Positions 34,269 through 42,852 of a stretch of 64,000 nt of DNA are shown in pieces. This DNA is from Solirubrobacterales bacterium (lineage in GTDB: Bacteria; Actinomycetota; Thermoleophilia; Solirubrobacterales; Solirubrobacteraceae): NCBI GenBank assembly GCA_947474595.1, contig CANJIV010000006.1:1-64000 (forward strand), read 5' to 3'. The notes below the pieces were generated by a model. The model did not search any database. It was not told the origin of the DNA and saw only the letters and a list, made by a program, of their open reading frames with translations. Position 1 is the first letter of the stretch, and the number at the start of each line of letters is the position of its first letter. Position numbers and translations under genes: made by a program.

Positions 34269-34275
34269 CGCTGTG

Positions 34276-34830
34276 ATGGAGTCAATCCCAACCCGCCTAG
34301 ACGGCTTGCTTTTGCTTGCGCCAGTAGTTCATCGCGACGGGCGCGGCTTCTTCACGGAGAGCTTTCGTAATGACGTTGTCGCCGCTCTGCCAATGACGCA
34401 GGAGTGGGTTCAAGACAACCATTCGCGTTCTACGCAGGGCGTGGTTCGGGGAATGCACTTCCAGCTCGGAGATGGTCAAGCCAAGTTGATTCGCTGCGCG
34501 CGCGGAGCGATTTTCGATGTTGTCGTCGATCTGCGCCCAGACTCTGGGACCTTCGCAGAGTGGGAGGCATTCGTTCTAGATGACGAGAATCTCCACGAGC
34601 TCTACGTGCCGGTTGGGTTTGCTCATGGCTTCTGTGTGATCTCCGACCTCGCCGATGTTGTCTACAAGTGCTCTAGCTACTACGACCCATCGAGTGAGCG
34701 AGGGTTTGCCTACAACGACCCCGAAGTCGCAATCGAGTGGCCAGCTGGGCTGGCTCTCTCTGCTTCGCAGCGTGATAGTGGCGCGCCGCTGCTTAAAGAC
34801 ATCAAGTCGGAGCTGGCGTTTAACTACTGA
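34276..34830 (+). CDS. rfbC: dTDP-4-dehydrorhamnose 3,5-epimerase (RfbC)
   Basis: A 184-aa cupin-fold epimerase of dTDP-L-rhamnose synthesis. It shows RDGRGFFTESFR near residue 22, QDNHSRSTQGVVRGMHFQ near 48-65 (with the catalytic histidine), and LYVPVGFAHGFCVISD near 112. The final third, with YDPSSERGFAYNDPEVAIEWP, matches the family. No rfbA, rfbB or rfbD is in the window, so the pathway partners lie elsewhere. It is a single gene followed by a tRNA on the other strand. Confidence 0.93.
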   Translation: MESIPTRLDGLLLLAPVVHRDGRGFFTESFRNDVVAALPMTQEWVQDNHSRSTQGVVRGMHFQLGDGQAKLIRCARGAIFDVVVDLRPDSGTFAEWEAFVLDDENLHELYVPVGFAHGFCVISDLADVVYKCSSYYDPSSERGFAYNDPEVAIEWPAGLALSASQRDSGAPLLKDIKSELAFNY

Positions 34831-34840
34831 CTTCCTCGTT

Positions 34841-34916
<76 letters not shown>

Positions 34917-35035
34917 GAGGAAACAACGTGCGGACGCCGAAGCGTGCGACGCCAACAGTGTAGCCAGAGCGCTCCAACGCAGTGGTCTGAGGTAGCTGGC
35001 GTGCGATCGCCAACCATTACCGGGGGCCACGGCGC

Positions 35036-35041
35036 TAGGCT
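35036..35041 (+). promoter_or_regulatory. TANNNT -10 element, leaderless type, for the acidic protein gene
   Basis: TAGGCT, 7 nt before the ATG at 35049; no Shine-Dalgarno in between. Confidence 0.55.
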
Positions 35042-35048
35042 TAGCGAG

Positions 35049-35510
35049 ATGGGAACTCTCGAGGACGCGATCCGCGAGCATCTGGAGCTCAAGCGACGCA
35101 CCGGTGCCGACCCCGAAGACGTAGCGCGCCAAGAGCGCGAGGCACTCAGCCCGCCAACGCGGGAAGAGGCGCCCGCGGAACCCGTCAGCGCTGAGGTCTC
35201 ATCGGCCCAGATCGAAAGGACGTTGGCCGCATCCCCGTTCGATGACTCCCAGACCGCTAACGCTCCCGACCCCGAAGCTCCAACGGACTTCGATCTCGGC
35301 ACGATCGAGCACGAGGTGGTTGAGCTAGAGCCAGAGCCGTCGGCGGTTTTCGTTGAGGCAGATGAGATCTTTGCCGCTGAGCCCGACCTGCCTGAGCCTT
35401 CGCAAAAAGAGGCCGATGTTCTCGAGCAGACGCCCGAGTTCCTCGCAGAGACCCCAGACCACGATCGGCTGTGGTTTGAGCAGAAGCCGCCCAAGGACTT
35501 CAACTTCTGA
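35049..35510 (+). CDS. small acidic hypothetical protein
   Basis: A 153-aa very acidic protein. The N-terminal 35 residues form a predicted amphipathic helix (MGTLEDAIREHLELKRRTGA), which I recall as a conserved opening of small proteins in related actinobacteria. The rest is low complexity, dominated by Glu, Asp, Pro and Ala, ending in LWFEQKPPKDFNF. There is no membrane helix or known domain. It lies 41 bp before the RNase D gene on the same strand. Function unknown; an RNA- or protein-binding adaptor is possible but not supported beyond composition. Confidence 0.7.
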   Translation: MGTLEDAIREHLELKRRTGADPEDVARQEREALSPPTREEAPAEPVSAEVSSAQIERTLAASPFDDSQTANAPDPEAPTDFDLGTIEHEVVELEPEPSAVFVEADEIFAAEPDLPEPSQKEADVLEQTPEFLAETPDHDRLWFEQKPPKDFNF

Positions 35511-35551
35511 GACCCACTCCCGACCGCGACGCGATAGCGTCTCGGGCCCAG

Positions 35552-36730
35552 ATGCCAGAACAACCGGACCTAGAAGCAGTCGCCTCGCTCGCCCGCGCCG
35601 CTGGCCGGATCGGCATCGATACCGAGTTCGTCGGTGAAGGGCGCTTCCGTGCCTTGTTGTGCCTCGTGCAGATCTCAGTCGATGACCCGAGCTCCTCAGA
35701 TGGAGTGCGCATTGAGGTCATCGACGCTCAAGCCTCCTACGATCACGCTCCTATCGCAGCACTGCTCGCCGATCCTGAGATCGAGATCGTCCTACACGCT
35801 GCCCGCCAAGACGTCGGGCTACTAAAGCGCGAGTGGGAGACTGAGATCACCAATCTCTTTGATACGCAGATCGCCGCTGGCTTTGCTGGACTCGGCGCCC
35901 AGACCGGCTACGGCAACCTGCTTCAAGCCGTCTTGGACCTACACCTAGACAAGAGCGAGAGCTTTACTCGCTGGGACGTGCGTCCCCTGACCGAGCAGCA
36001 GCTCTCTTACGCTCGCGAGGACGTTGAGCACCTGCTCTCACTGACCGATCACCTCCAAGAGCGCCTGCGCGAGTCCGGACGGCTGGAGTGGGCACGTGAG
36101 GAGTGTCGGGCGATGGAGGCTGTGACTGACGAGCGCGACCCCGATTTGGCATACCTGCGGCTCGGGCGGATAGCGCGTTTAAAGCCCCGCGATCTTGCCG
36201 TCGCACGCGAACTCGCTGCCTGGCGTGAACGGGCCGCCAAGGTCGAAGACAAGCCGGTGGGAAGCATTCTTCAAGACCCAGCTCTGGTAGAGATTGCCAA
36301 GCGCAAGCCCTCCGACCCGGTCGCTCTTGAGCAGATTCGAGGAGTCCAGGAGCGCACGATGCGCCGTCACCGCCAAGATATTCTCGAGGCAGTCAAGCGA
36401 GGATTAGCGGCCGAGCCGATTAAGCTCGAGAGTAGTGAAAGAGACCGCTCTGACGCGCGCGATGCCCCACTTATTTCGCTCGCTGAGGCTCTCGCGCGTA
36501 GTCGGGCGATTGAAGCTGGGCTCGCCTACGAACTCGTCGCTTCGCGCTCAGACATTCAGGCTGTGGTCGCGGCCGTGCGCTGTGGTTCGGACGAGCCCGA
36601 CGTCCGCACACTGCAAGGCTGGCGGCGTGAGCTAGTCGGAGCGGAGCTAATCGAGCTCTTGGCTGGGCGTAGATCGCTGGACGTCGACTCCGACGGCCGC
36701 CTGCGCATCAGCGATAGCGCCCCCGCTTAG
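35552..36730 (+). CDS. rnd: ribonuclease D-like 3'-5' exonuclease with HRDC domain
   Basis: A 392-aa protein. The DEDD exonuclease domain (about residues 15-185) has GIDTEFVGEG (first DxE), a VLHAARQDVGLL segment (second D), and the final YAREDVEHLL (DEDDy type with tyrosine). An HRDC domain follows (about 205-285) and a second helical region to the end. RNase D trims 3' ends of tRNA precursors and other RNAs. The ATG at 35552 fits the usual N-terminus; TAGCGT lies 11 nt upstream. The tRNA-Ala gene nearby is on the other strand. Confidence 0.9.
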   Translation: MPEQPDLEAVASLARAAGRIGIDTEFVGEGRFRALLCLVQISVDDPSSSDGVRIEVIDAQASYDHAPIAALLADPEIEIVLHAARQDVGLLKREWETEITNLFDTQIAAGFAGLGAQTGYGNLLQAVLDLHLDKSESFTRWDVRPLTEQQLSYAREDVEHLLSLTDHLQERLRESGRLEWAREECRAMEAVTDERDPDLAYLRLGRIARLKPRDLAVARELAAWRERAAKVEDKPVGSILQDPALVEIAKRKPSDPVALEQIRGVQERTMRRHRQDILEAVKRGLAAEPIKLESSERDRSDARDAPLISLAEALARSRAIEAGLAYELVASRSDIQAVVAAVRCGSDEPDVRTLQGWRRELVGAELIELLAGRRSLDVDSDGRLRISDSAPA

Positions 36731-36769
36731 CGCCGAGTCCGGGGCTAGCTAGATATCCGTAGCCCGTTG

Positions 36770-36775
36770 TAGAGT
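36770..36775 (+). promoter_or_regulatory. TANNNT -10 element before the membrane protein gene at 36784
   Basis: TAGAGT, 8 nt before the ATG; no Shine-Dalgarno. The same hexamer and spacing occur before the gene at 55148. Confidence 0.55.
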
Positions 36776-36783
36776 GGCGCGCC

Positions 36784-38073
36784 ATGACCGAAACCGAGAT
36801 AGTCGCCAAGCCGGTAGCCTCGCGGGCTAGAAGGATCACCTCAGCAGCACTGATCGTGCTCACCACGGTCCTCTTAGTCTTCGCGATGCTCTCGATCTGG
36901 GCCAAGCGCCAAGTTCTCGACACCGACGCCTGGACTCAGACCAGCACTGAGCTGCTTCAAAACGACGCGATCAGCGCAACCGTCTCTGACTATCTCGTCG
37001 ACCAGCTCTTCACCAATGTAGATGTCTCCTCCAAGCTTGAGTCGGTCCTTCCAGATGTCCTCAAGCCGCTCGCTGGGCCGGTAGCTGGAGGCCTGCGCAG
37101 CGTCGCCACGACGGCCGCCAACAAGGCACTCGACGACCCCCGCGTCCAGAAGGCTTGGGCGAGCGCCAACAGGGTTGCTCAAGGCCAACTCGTGAAGTTC
37201 ATCGAGGGCGATACCTCGACTCTAAAAATTGAGGGCAATGGGGTCGTCTTAGACCTCTCGCCGCTGGTCACCGAAATCGCTAATCGGGCTGGAATAGGTG
37301 GCGACATAGGCTCGAAGATCCCAGCCGACGCTGGAAAGATCACTGTGATTGAGTCCAAAAATATCGGCACTGTGCAGACGGCCGTCAACGTTCTGCAGTC
37401 GCTGGCTGTCGTCCTCTCGATCCTCGTTGTAGCGCTCTTCATGCTGGCGATCTATCTTGTGCCCGGGCGCCGCATCCGAGCGCTGATGGCCGTTGGCATC
37501 GCAGTTATCGTCGCCGCTCTGATCGTAAAGATCGCTCGCGGTGTGATCGGCGACCAAGTTGTTAGCACGCTCTCTTCTTCGGCTTCGATGGAACCCACGG
37601 TAAGGGCTACGTGGACGATCGGGACCTCGCTCCTAGCGGAGATCTCCTCGAACGCAATCTATCTCGCAATTCCGCTACTAATCGCTGCTTGGCTTGGCGG
37701 CCGATCACGGCCAGCCAAAGCACTACGTCACTCTGCTGCGCCTTACATGCGCGACCAGCCAGCGGTTGCTTGGGGCGTCTTGGGCGCGGTCGTCGTGCTT
37801 TTCTTCGTGATCGTCGACACGCCGCTGACGCGCTCGCCGTTTCCGGTCCTAGGGATCATCGCCCTCTTCATCTTCGGGATGTACCTGTTGATGCGCGAGA
37901 CGGCGCATGAGTTCCCAGACGCTCATGCCGGAGAGACGTTGGTGGGGGCTAAAGGCTTCATGGCTCGGGCTGGCGGCTCAATCAGCCGCGGCGTCGCGGG
38001 CGCTAAGGACGGCATCAAGTCAACCCCAGATAAGCCAGACGAGCCAGAAGGCGACGGCGAGAACAAGAGCTAG
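36784..38073 (+). CDS. polytopic membrane protein of unknown function
   Basis: A 429-aa protein. One N-terminal helix (about residues 17-37) is followed by a roughly 170-residue soluble region outside the membrane (about 40-205, helical, with DTDAWTQTSTELLQNDAI), then about five helices (about 208-375), and a hydrophilic C-terminal tail rich in Gly, Lys, Asp and Pro. I recognise this architecture as common in actinobacterial uncharacterised membrane proteins but cannot assign a function. It stands alone, convergent with the acyltransferase gene. Confidence 0.75.
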   Translation: MTETEIVAKPVASRARRITSAALIVLTTVLLVFAMLSIWAKRQVLDTDAWTQTSTELLQNDAISATVSDYLVDQLFTNVDVSSKLESVLPDVLKPLAGPVAGGLRSVATTAANKALDDPRVQKAWASANRVAQGQLVKFIEGDTSTLKIEGNGVVLDLSPLVTEIANRAGIGGDIGSKIPADAGKITVIESKNIGTVQTAVNVLQSLAVVLSILVVALFMLAIYLVPGRRIRALMAVGIAVIVAALIVKIARGVIGDQVVSTLSSSASMEPTVRATWTIGTSLLAEISSNAIYLAIPLLIAAWLGGRSRPAKALRHSAAPYMRDQPAVAWGVLGAVVVLFFVIVDTPLTRSPFPVLGIIALFIFGMYLLMRETAHEFPDAHAGETLVGAKGFMARAGGSISRGVAGAKDGIKSTPDKPDEPEGDGENKS

Positions 38074-38100
38074 GCAGCGCTGGCCGGCCTCGCCTGCTTC

Positions 38101-40164
38101 TTAGGGCTTGAGCGCGCCAGCTTTTTCTAGCAGCTCGCGGAACTGCTTGGCGACTGAGCGAGCGAATGTTGCACTGATGTGGTTGTCGTCGCGGTGGACG
38201 ACGATCCCATCCTTGATCGCAGGGCAGAAGCCCTTAGGGCAGACGATTGTGGTTGGGTCGATGACGATCACTCGTGGGTACTTCGCAGGCAGCTGATCGA
38301 TAACAGCGTTGTAAGGCAATATCCGCTGATCGACGGCCACGCGGCTATCACAGCGCTTGGCCTGCGCTGCGGTGGAGGCCGTCGCCAGACAGGCAGGAAC
38401 GCGCCATGGCAGCGTCGGCAGAAGGCGCGCCACGACAACTGTCCCGGTTCCGGCAGTCAGGGTACGCAGGGTCTTATCCCAGCCAGCCGCCCAGATTCGC
38501 AGGTGGTCGGGCTTGTCCTTATTGACGCTGCGTCCGCCGTCACGCAGCCCCTTCTCCTGCGAGCGCGTGGCGACGAAGATCAGTTCAGGGTTGTAGACCT
38601 TGACGAGGTCGCGATATACGCGCGCGCGCCAGCGGTCACAGTCGGTGTCGGGCCGTGAGATGCCTTGCTCGTCATAGAGATAGGTGGTGACCCAGTTGGC
38701 CGGACATCCGCCCCGTGTCGCGCGAATCACTGTGAAGTTGTAGCGCTCGGCTAACGCTTTGATGGCCGGCTGCCACTGCTGAGCGTGAGAGTCCCCGACA
38801 AATGCGATTACCCGTGGTCCACCTTTGCGATAGACGCACGGCAGATCGTCGGAGGGGTCCTTCCACTCCTTCGGGAAGTAAGGGCAGTTCTCAGGTTTGG
38901 CGAGATCGCGCACTGCGATCAGAGCCTTTTGGCCATAGGCAGCTTGCGGCTTGAGAAATTGAGGCGTGATCAGTGCGACCGCCAGTGAGACCCCCAGTCC
39001 CACCGCGACCACGAGCACGGGCTTAGCGAAACGTCCGAGGCGGAAGCGGATCGGCGATTCGATGATGAAGTAGGAGATCACCGCGAGCAAGAACATCGCC
39101 GCGATCTGGACCCCTCGGTAGCGCGGCGCGGCGATCAACAGTTTTGTAGCGATCAGTGGAGCGAAGACGATCACCGGCCAGTGCCAGAGATAGAGGCTGT
39201 AGGAGATACGTCCGACCGCGGCTGGGGCCGCTTGTCCCAGCGCCTTGTGTCCGATCCCGAGCGGGAGAAACTCGAGCGCGAAGATAACCAACAAGGTTGA
39301 GCCAGTCACCAACAGCGCCGCAGTCCCCGGGTAGTCGGTGGCATCGGGGATCGTCGCTGCCAGCGCAATCAGCGCACCGACGCCGACAACTATCGCCACA
39401 GCACCGACACTTCGCAGCACGGGGGTGTTGGGAATCTTTCCCGCATAACGACGCGCCGCTATGGCCAGAATCGCTCCCACGCAGAGTTCATAGGCGCGCG
39501 TGAAGGTTGAGTAGTAGGCGTTGGTCGAAGGGACCAGGGTCAGCGATAAGACGATAGATACGGCCGCAATTATCAGAACACCAACCAGCACGCCGAGAGT
39601 GCCATCGCCTCGCCGTCGGCGGGCAAAGCGCGCGACGCCAAACCAAAGCAGGAAGAAGAGCGCCGGCCAGACGAAGTAGAACTGCTCTTCCACGGCCAGC
39701 GACCAGAAGTGAGTCAGCGGGCTTGGAACGTCTCCGGGGGCGAAGTAGTCCGCGCCTGCAGCGATGAAGTGCCAGTTGGCTACGTAGAGGGCCGATGCGC
39801 GTACGTCGCCGCCGACCGAGCTCTTGTCAACCGCGTCCAACAGCCAAAGCGAAAGAGCCACGACCGCAAGCAAGACGACCGTAGCTGCCGGGAGCAGTCG
39901 CCTGAACCTGCGCGAGTAGAAATTGACGAGGTTTACGCGCCCGCGTTTAGAGATCTCGCGCAGTAGCAACCCCGTGATGAGGTATCCCGAGAGTACGAAG
40001 AAGACGTCTACCCCAATAAAGCCACCAGGCATCCACGCATAGCCCAGGTGAAACAGGATGACGAGGATGACGGCGAGAGCGCGGACGCCATCAAGGTGAG
40101 GCCGGTAGCCTGCCGCGCTTTTCCCCGCCTCGTCTTGGCGTGGTGTTTGAGCACGGTTAGACAC
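38101..40164 (-). CDS. acyltransferase-3 / SGNH-domain peptidoglycan or polysaccharide O-acetyltransferase
   Basis: A 687-aa protein of the OafA/YrhL type. The N-terminal acyltransferase-3 domain (about residues 20-375, ten helices) has HLDGVRALAVILVILFH and VDVFFVLSGYLITGLLL. The C-terminal extracytoplasmic SGNH domain (about 420-687) has VGDSHAQQW (nucleophilic serine) and DDNHISATF near the end (catalytic Asp/His). It should acetylate a surface glycan or peptidoglycan from a cytoplasmic acetyl donor. It starts at GTG. The location near the glycan locus suggests, but does not prove, that its target is made there. Confidence 0.9.
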   Translation of the reverse strand: MSNRAQTPRQDEAGKSAAGYRPHLDGVRALAVILVILFHLGYAWMPGGFIGVDVFFVLSGYLITGLLLREISKRGRVNLVNFYSRRFRRLLPAATVVLLAVVALSLWLLDAVDKSSVGGDVRASALYVANWHFIAAGADYFAPGDVPSPLTHFWSLAVEEQFYFVWPALFFLLWFGVARFARRRRGDGTLGVLVGVLIIAAVSIVLSLTLVPSTNAYYSTFTRAYELCVGAILAIAARRYAGKIPNTPVLRSVGAVAIVVGVGALIALAATIPDATDYPGTAALLVTGSTLLVIFALEFLPLGIGHKALGQAAPAAVGRISYSLYLWHWPVIVFAPLIATKLLIAAPRYRGVQIAAMFLLAVISYFIIESPIRFRLGRFAKPVLVVAVGLGVSLAVALITPQFLKPQAAYGQKALIAVRDLAKPENCPYFPKEWKDPSDDLPCVYRKGGPRVIAFVGDSHAQQWQPAIKALAERYNFTVIRATRGGCPANWVTTYLYDEQGISRPDTDCDRWRARVYRDLVKVYNPELIFVATRSQEKGLRDGGRSVNKDKPDHLRIWAAGWDKTLRTLTAGTGTVVVARLLPTLPWRVPACLATASTAAQAKRCDSRVAVDQRILPYNAVIDQLPAKYPRVIVIDPTTIVCPKGFCPAIKDGIVVHRDDNHISATFARSVAKQFRELLEKAGALKP

Positions 40165-40246
40165 AGCGATAGGGGGAGATGGTAATGGACGCGCATATAC
40201 CTAGGGCGCGCCCGAACTACGCGGGCTGCCATGATTGGGGGCAGTG

Positions 40247-40708
40247 ATGAAAAGAACAGTCGATCCATACAACGATCTAACCGTTATCGACGACCGCGCA
40301 CCGCGCACTAATCAAGCGTTTATCGGCTCGCTGGCTCTGGTCGCATATCTCGCCGACTGGCCTTGGTTGGTCGGGATTTTGGCTCTACAGCTGGCAGTTG
40401 GCCTAACGTTAGGTAGGCGCTTTTGCCTCCCATGCCTGCTCTACTTCGAGTTTCTCCAGCCACGCATCGGTGAGGGTCGCATTGAAGACTCACGGCCACC
40501 CCGCTTTGCCAACATGATCGGTGTGGCCTTCTTGGGCGCTTCGACCCTAGCCTTTATCGTCGGCCTCAGCACGGTTGGATGGATACTCGCTCTGATTGTC
40601 AGCGCACTGGCTCTGCTGGCCGCGTCCACCGGTCTCTGCGTCGGTTGTGAGGCCTATCTCTGGATCGCCAGAGTTCGCGGCCTCACCGTTGACCGCCACC
40701 CTGCCTGA
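40247..40708 (+). CDS. DUF4395 family membrane protein
   Basis: A 153-aa protein with the DUF4395 pattern: a short N-terminal NQAFIGSLALV region, four predicted helices in two pairs, and conserved cysteines FCLPC near residue 58 and GLCVGCEAY near 133. Members are typically found beside thioredoxin-like genes, and the cysteines suggest a thiol redox role in the membrane. The ATG at 40247 is chosen; a GTG three bases upstream is possible. It overlaps the next gene as TGATG, so the pair is translationally coupled. Confidence 0.83.
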   Translation: MKRTVDPYNDLTVIDDRAPRTNQAFIGSLALVAYLADWPWLVGILALQLAVGLTLGRRFCLPCLLYFEFLQPRIGEGRIEDSRPPRFANMIGVAFLGASTLAFIVGLSTVGWILALIVSALALLAASTGLCVGCEAYLWIARVRGLTVDRHPA

Positions 40709-41109
40709 TGGACCGCGTTGGGATTGTTGTTGGTGTTTTGGTTGTCGTGGCTATCGGCTGGATGCTCTACAAGCGCTCACGCGTGGCCGTTGCCGCAGGG
40801 ATCGATCGAGTCAATCCCGCCGACTTCGGCTTTGAGCCAGGTGCCGAGGGTAGAACTGCCCTGCTGTTTAGCTCGCCTTACTGTCGGGCCTGTGCTCACT
40901 GGCGCGAGGCGCTTGAGCAGAGTGGGGTTGCGCTTTTAACCGTTGACGTCTCGGTCAGGGGGGATCTGGCAAACCGCTACAAGATCCGTTCGACGCCGCT
41001 GGTGTTGGCCGTTGCACTACACAACGGCGTTGTTCTCGCGCACTACACCGATGAACCAAAGCCCGAAGAAGTCGAGCACATGGTGTCGCTGCTCTCGCCC
41101 GCGCTCTGA
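40708..41109 (+). CDS. membrane-anchored thioredoxin-like protein
   Basis: A 133-aa protein with an N-terminal membrane helix (about residues 5-22) and a thioredoxin-fold domain (about 45-130). The active site is CRAC near residues 57-60, and the cis-proline lies in STPLVLA. The domain probably faces outside or is tethered to the membrane. Coupled translation with the cysteine-bearing DUF4395 protein suggests the two exchange electrons. The actual substrate is unknown. Confidence 0.85.
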   Translation: MDRVGIVVGVLVVVAIGWMLYKRSRVAVAAGIDRVNPADFGFEPGAEGRTALLFSSPYCRACAHWREALEQSGVALLTVDVSVRGDLANRYKIRSTPLVLAVALHNGVVLAHYTDEPKPEEVEHMVSLLSPAL

Positions 41110-41113
41110 CTAG

Positions 41114-42100
41114 TTAGGCCTTTGCGGCGACCGGCCCGACGCCAGGATGCTGTTGGGCGACGTGCTCGTCGGCGTGATAGCTGGAGCGAACTAGTGGTCC
41201 CGCGGCGATGTGCGAGAAGCCAAGCTCGTAGGCCACCGCTTCGAGCGCCTTGAACTCGTCGGGGTGCCAGTAGCGCACGACCGGCAGGTGCTCCTCGGTC
41301 GGCCTCAGGTACTGGCCGACGGTCAGCACCTGCACGCCAGCTTCGCGCAGATCGGCGAAGGCTTGGGTCATCTCCTCGTGAGTTTCGCCAAGCCCGACCA
41401 TCAGCCCTGACTTTGTCACGAGCTCTTCTCCACCGATCGCGGCGGCGTTGCGCAGCACTCGCAGCGAACGCTCCCAGCGCGAACCGCGCCGCGCCACCGG
41501 ATAAAGCCTTGGAACAACCTCAACGTTGTGATTGAAGACGTCAGGCCGCTCGGCCAACACCCTCGCCAGCGGCATCTCCTCACCGCGAAAATCGGGCGTT
41601 AGTACCTCAACCTTGCACTCCGGCGCTTGAGTGCGACATTGGCGGATTGTCGCGGCCCAGATTCCCGAGCCGTAGTCGGGGAGATCGTCGCGGTCGACGC
41701 TTGTAATGACTGCATGACGCAGTCCCATCAAGGCGACAGAGCGCGCCACTCGGGCTGGCTCAAGGGGGTCGTTCCACGTCGGCTTGCCTGTCTTTACGTT
41801 GCAAAAACCGCAGCGGCGGGTGCAGGTGTCGCCGAGGATCATGAAGGTAGCCGTACCGCGCTCCCAGCACTCTCCGATATTCGGGCAGGCGGCCTCTTGG
41901 CAGACGGTGTGGAGGTCGTTGGACTTGATCCGGGCCTTAAGTTCGCGGTACTTGGGGCTTCCTGGGGCTGGAACCTTTAGCCACGGGGGCTTGCGCTCGC
42001 GGAAGGGCCGCACATCTTGGCCGAGCACTGATAAGACGTCCATCCCGCCGGGGTTGGCGCGCGACCGCGTCTGGTGGCTGCGTTGCGGTGGTTCGCTCAT
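41114..42100 (-). CDS. lipA: lipoyl synthase (LipA)
   Basis: A 328-aa radical-SAM enzyme inserting two sulfurs into protein-bound octanoyl groups. The radical-SAM cluster motif CTRRCGFCNV is near residues 92-101. The auxiliary cluster cysteines lie in CQEAACPNIGECWERGTATFMI-type sequence just before it, and the terminal RSSYHADE contains the conserved arginine-serine-serine. The start overlaps the lipB stop (TAATG). With LipB and the E2 gene next in line, this is a lipoylation cluster on the minus strand. Confidence 0.96.
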   Translation of the reverse strand: MSEPPQRSHQTRSRANPGGMDVLSVLGQDVRPFRERKPPWLKVPAPGSPKYRELKARIKSNDLHTVCQEAACPNIGECWERGTATFMILGDTCTRRCGFCNVKTGKPTWNDPLEPARVARSVALMGLRHAVITSVDRDDLPDYGSGIWAATIRQCRTQAPECKVEVLTPDFRGEEMPLARVLAERPDVFNHNVEVVPRLYPVARRGSRWERSLRVLRNAAAIGGEELVTKSGLMVGLGETHEEMTQAFADLREAGVQVLTVGQYLRPTEEHLPVVRYWHPDEFKALEAVAYELGFSHIAAGPLVRSSYHADEHVAQQHPGVGPVAAKA

Positions 42101-42819
42101 TACGTCAAGGCTACCGACGTAGCAAGCGCGAGCTCTAATGCAGTCGCGGTGATTGGTGTTTGGCGCCGCCCGAGGACGGCTGCGAACTGCCTAGCCATTA
42201 GCTCTGCGAAACCCGTAACGCCTGCGGGCGGGGCAGAGCCAAGCTCTTTGGTCACAGAGGTCATCCGAACATCTTGGAGGCCGCAGGCCACCACCCACTC
42301 AAACGGCTGAAGGTCGTTCTCAACGTTGACGGCGAAGCCGTGTGTCGTGATTGCGCGCGAGAGGTGGACGCCGAGCGAGGCGATCTTGGCTTCCCCTACC
42401 CACACCCCGGTGTAGTCGGGGCCGTCTTGGGGTCTGGCGCGTGCATCGATCCCGATCTCACTAAGTCCCGCGACGATCGCCGACTCCATGGTGCGTAGGT
42501 GGCCGACGACATCGGTGACGGCCATGATCGGGTAGCCGACTAGCTGCCCGGGGCCGTGGTAGGTGAGGCGCCCTCCGCGGTCGACGTCGATGATGTCGAT
42601 CCCTTGAGAGCGATACCAAGCTTCACCCATCGGCAGCTCTTGCGGGCTAGAGCGACGGCCTCGCGTGTAGACGGGCGGGTGTTCGAGCAGCAAGAGGGTG
42701 TCGTCAATCGCCCCAGCCTGGCGCGCGGCGCGAAGCCGCTCTTGGAGACCCAGCGCCTCGCGGTAGTCGAGGACCCCTAGGCGACAGACCAGCAGGTTGG
42801 TGTTATCGACCTCAGCCAT
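42100..42819 (-). CDS. lipB: octanoyltransferase (LipB)
   Basis: A 239-aa enzyme moving octanoyl from acyl carrier protein to lipoyl domains. It shows LLLEHPPVYTRGRR near residue 43, DRGGRLTYHGPGQLVGYPI near 80-97, and ACGLQDVRMTSVTKELG near 178, which supplies the catalytic cysteine and lysine region. It starts at ATG with TACCAT eight bases upstream and no Shine-Dalgarno. It is translated before lipA on the same transcript. Confidence 0.95.
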   Translation of the reverse strand: MAEVDNTNLLVCRLGVLDYREALGLQERLRAARQAGAIDDTLLLLEHPPVYTRGRRSSPQELPMGEAWYRSQGIDIIDVDRGGRLTYHGPGQLVGYPIMAVTDVVGHLRTMESAIVAGLSEIGIDARARPQDGPDYTGVWVGEAKIASLGVHLSRAITTHGFAVNVENDLQPFEWVVACGLQDVRMTSVTKELGSAPPAGVTGFAELMARQFAAVLGRRQTPITATALELALATSVALT

Positions 42820-42827
42820 CTACCGTC

Positions 42828-42833
42828 ATGGTA
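42828..42833 (-). promoter_or_regulatory. TANNNT -10 element before lipB-lipA
   Basis: TACCAT on the minus strand, 8 nt before the ATG at 42819. It makes lipB-lipA separately transcribable from the E2 gene 33 bp upstream. Confidence 0.5.
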
Positions 42834-42852
42834 CGCCCCGTAGCGCCGCTCT

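Noticed and set aside
34210-34275. upstream extension of the RfbC-like epimerase
   Set aside because: It lies within the SDR gene and has no family similarity; TAGGAT seven bases before 34276 supports the shorter form.
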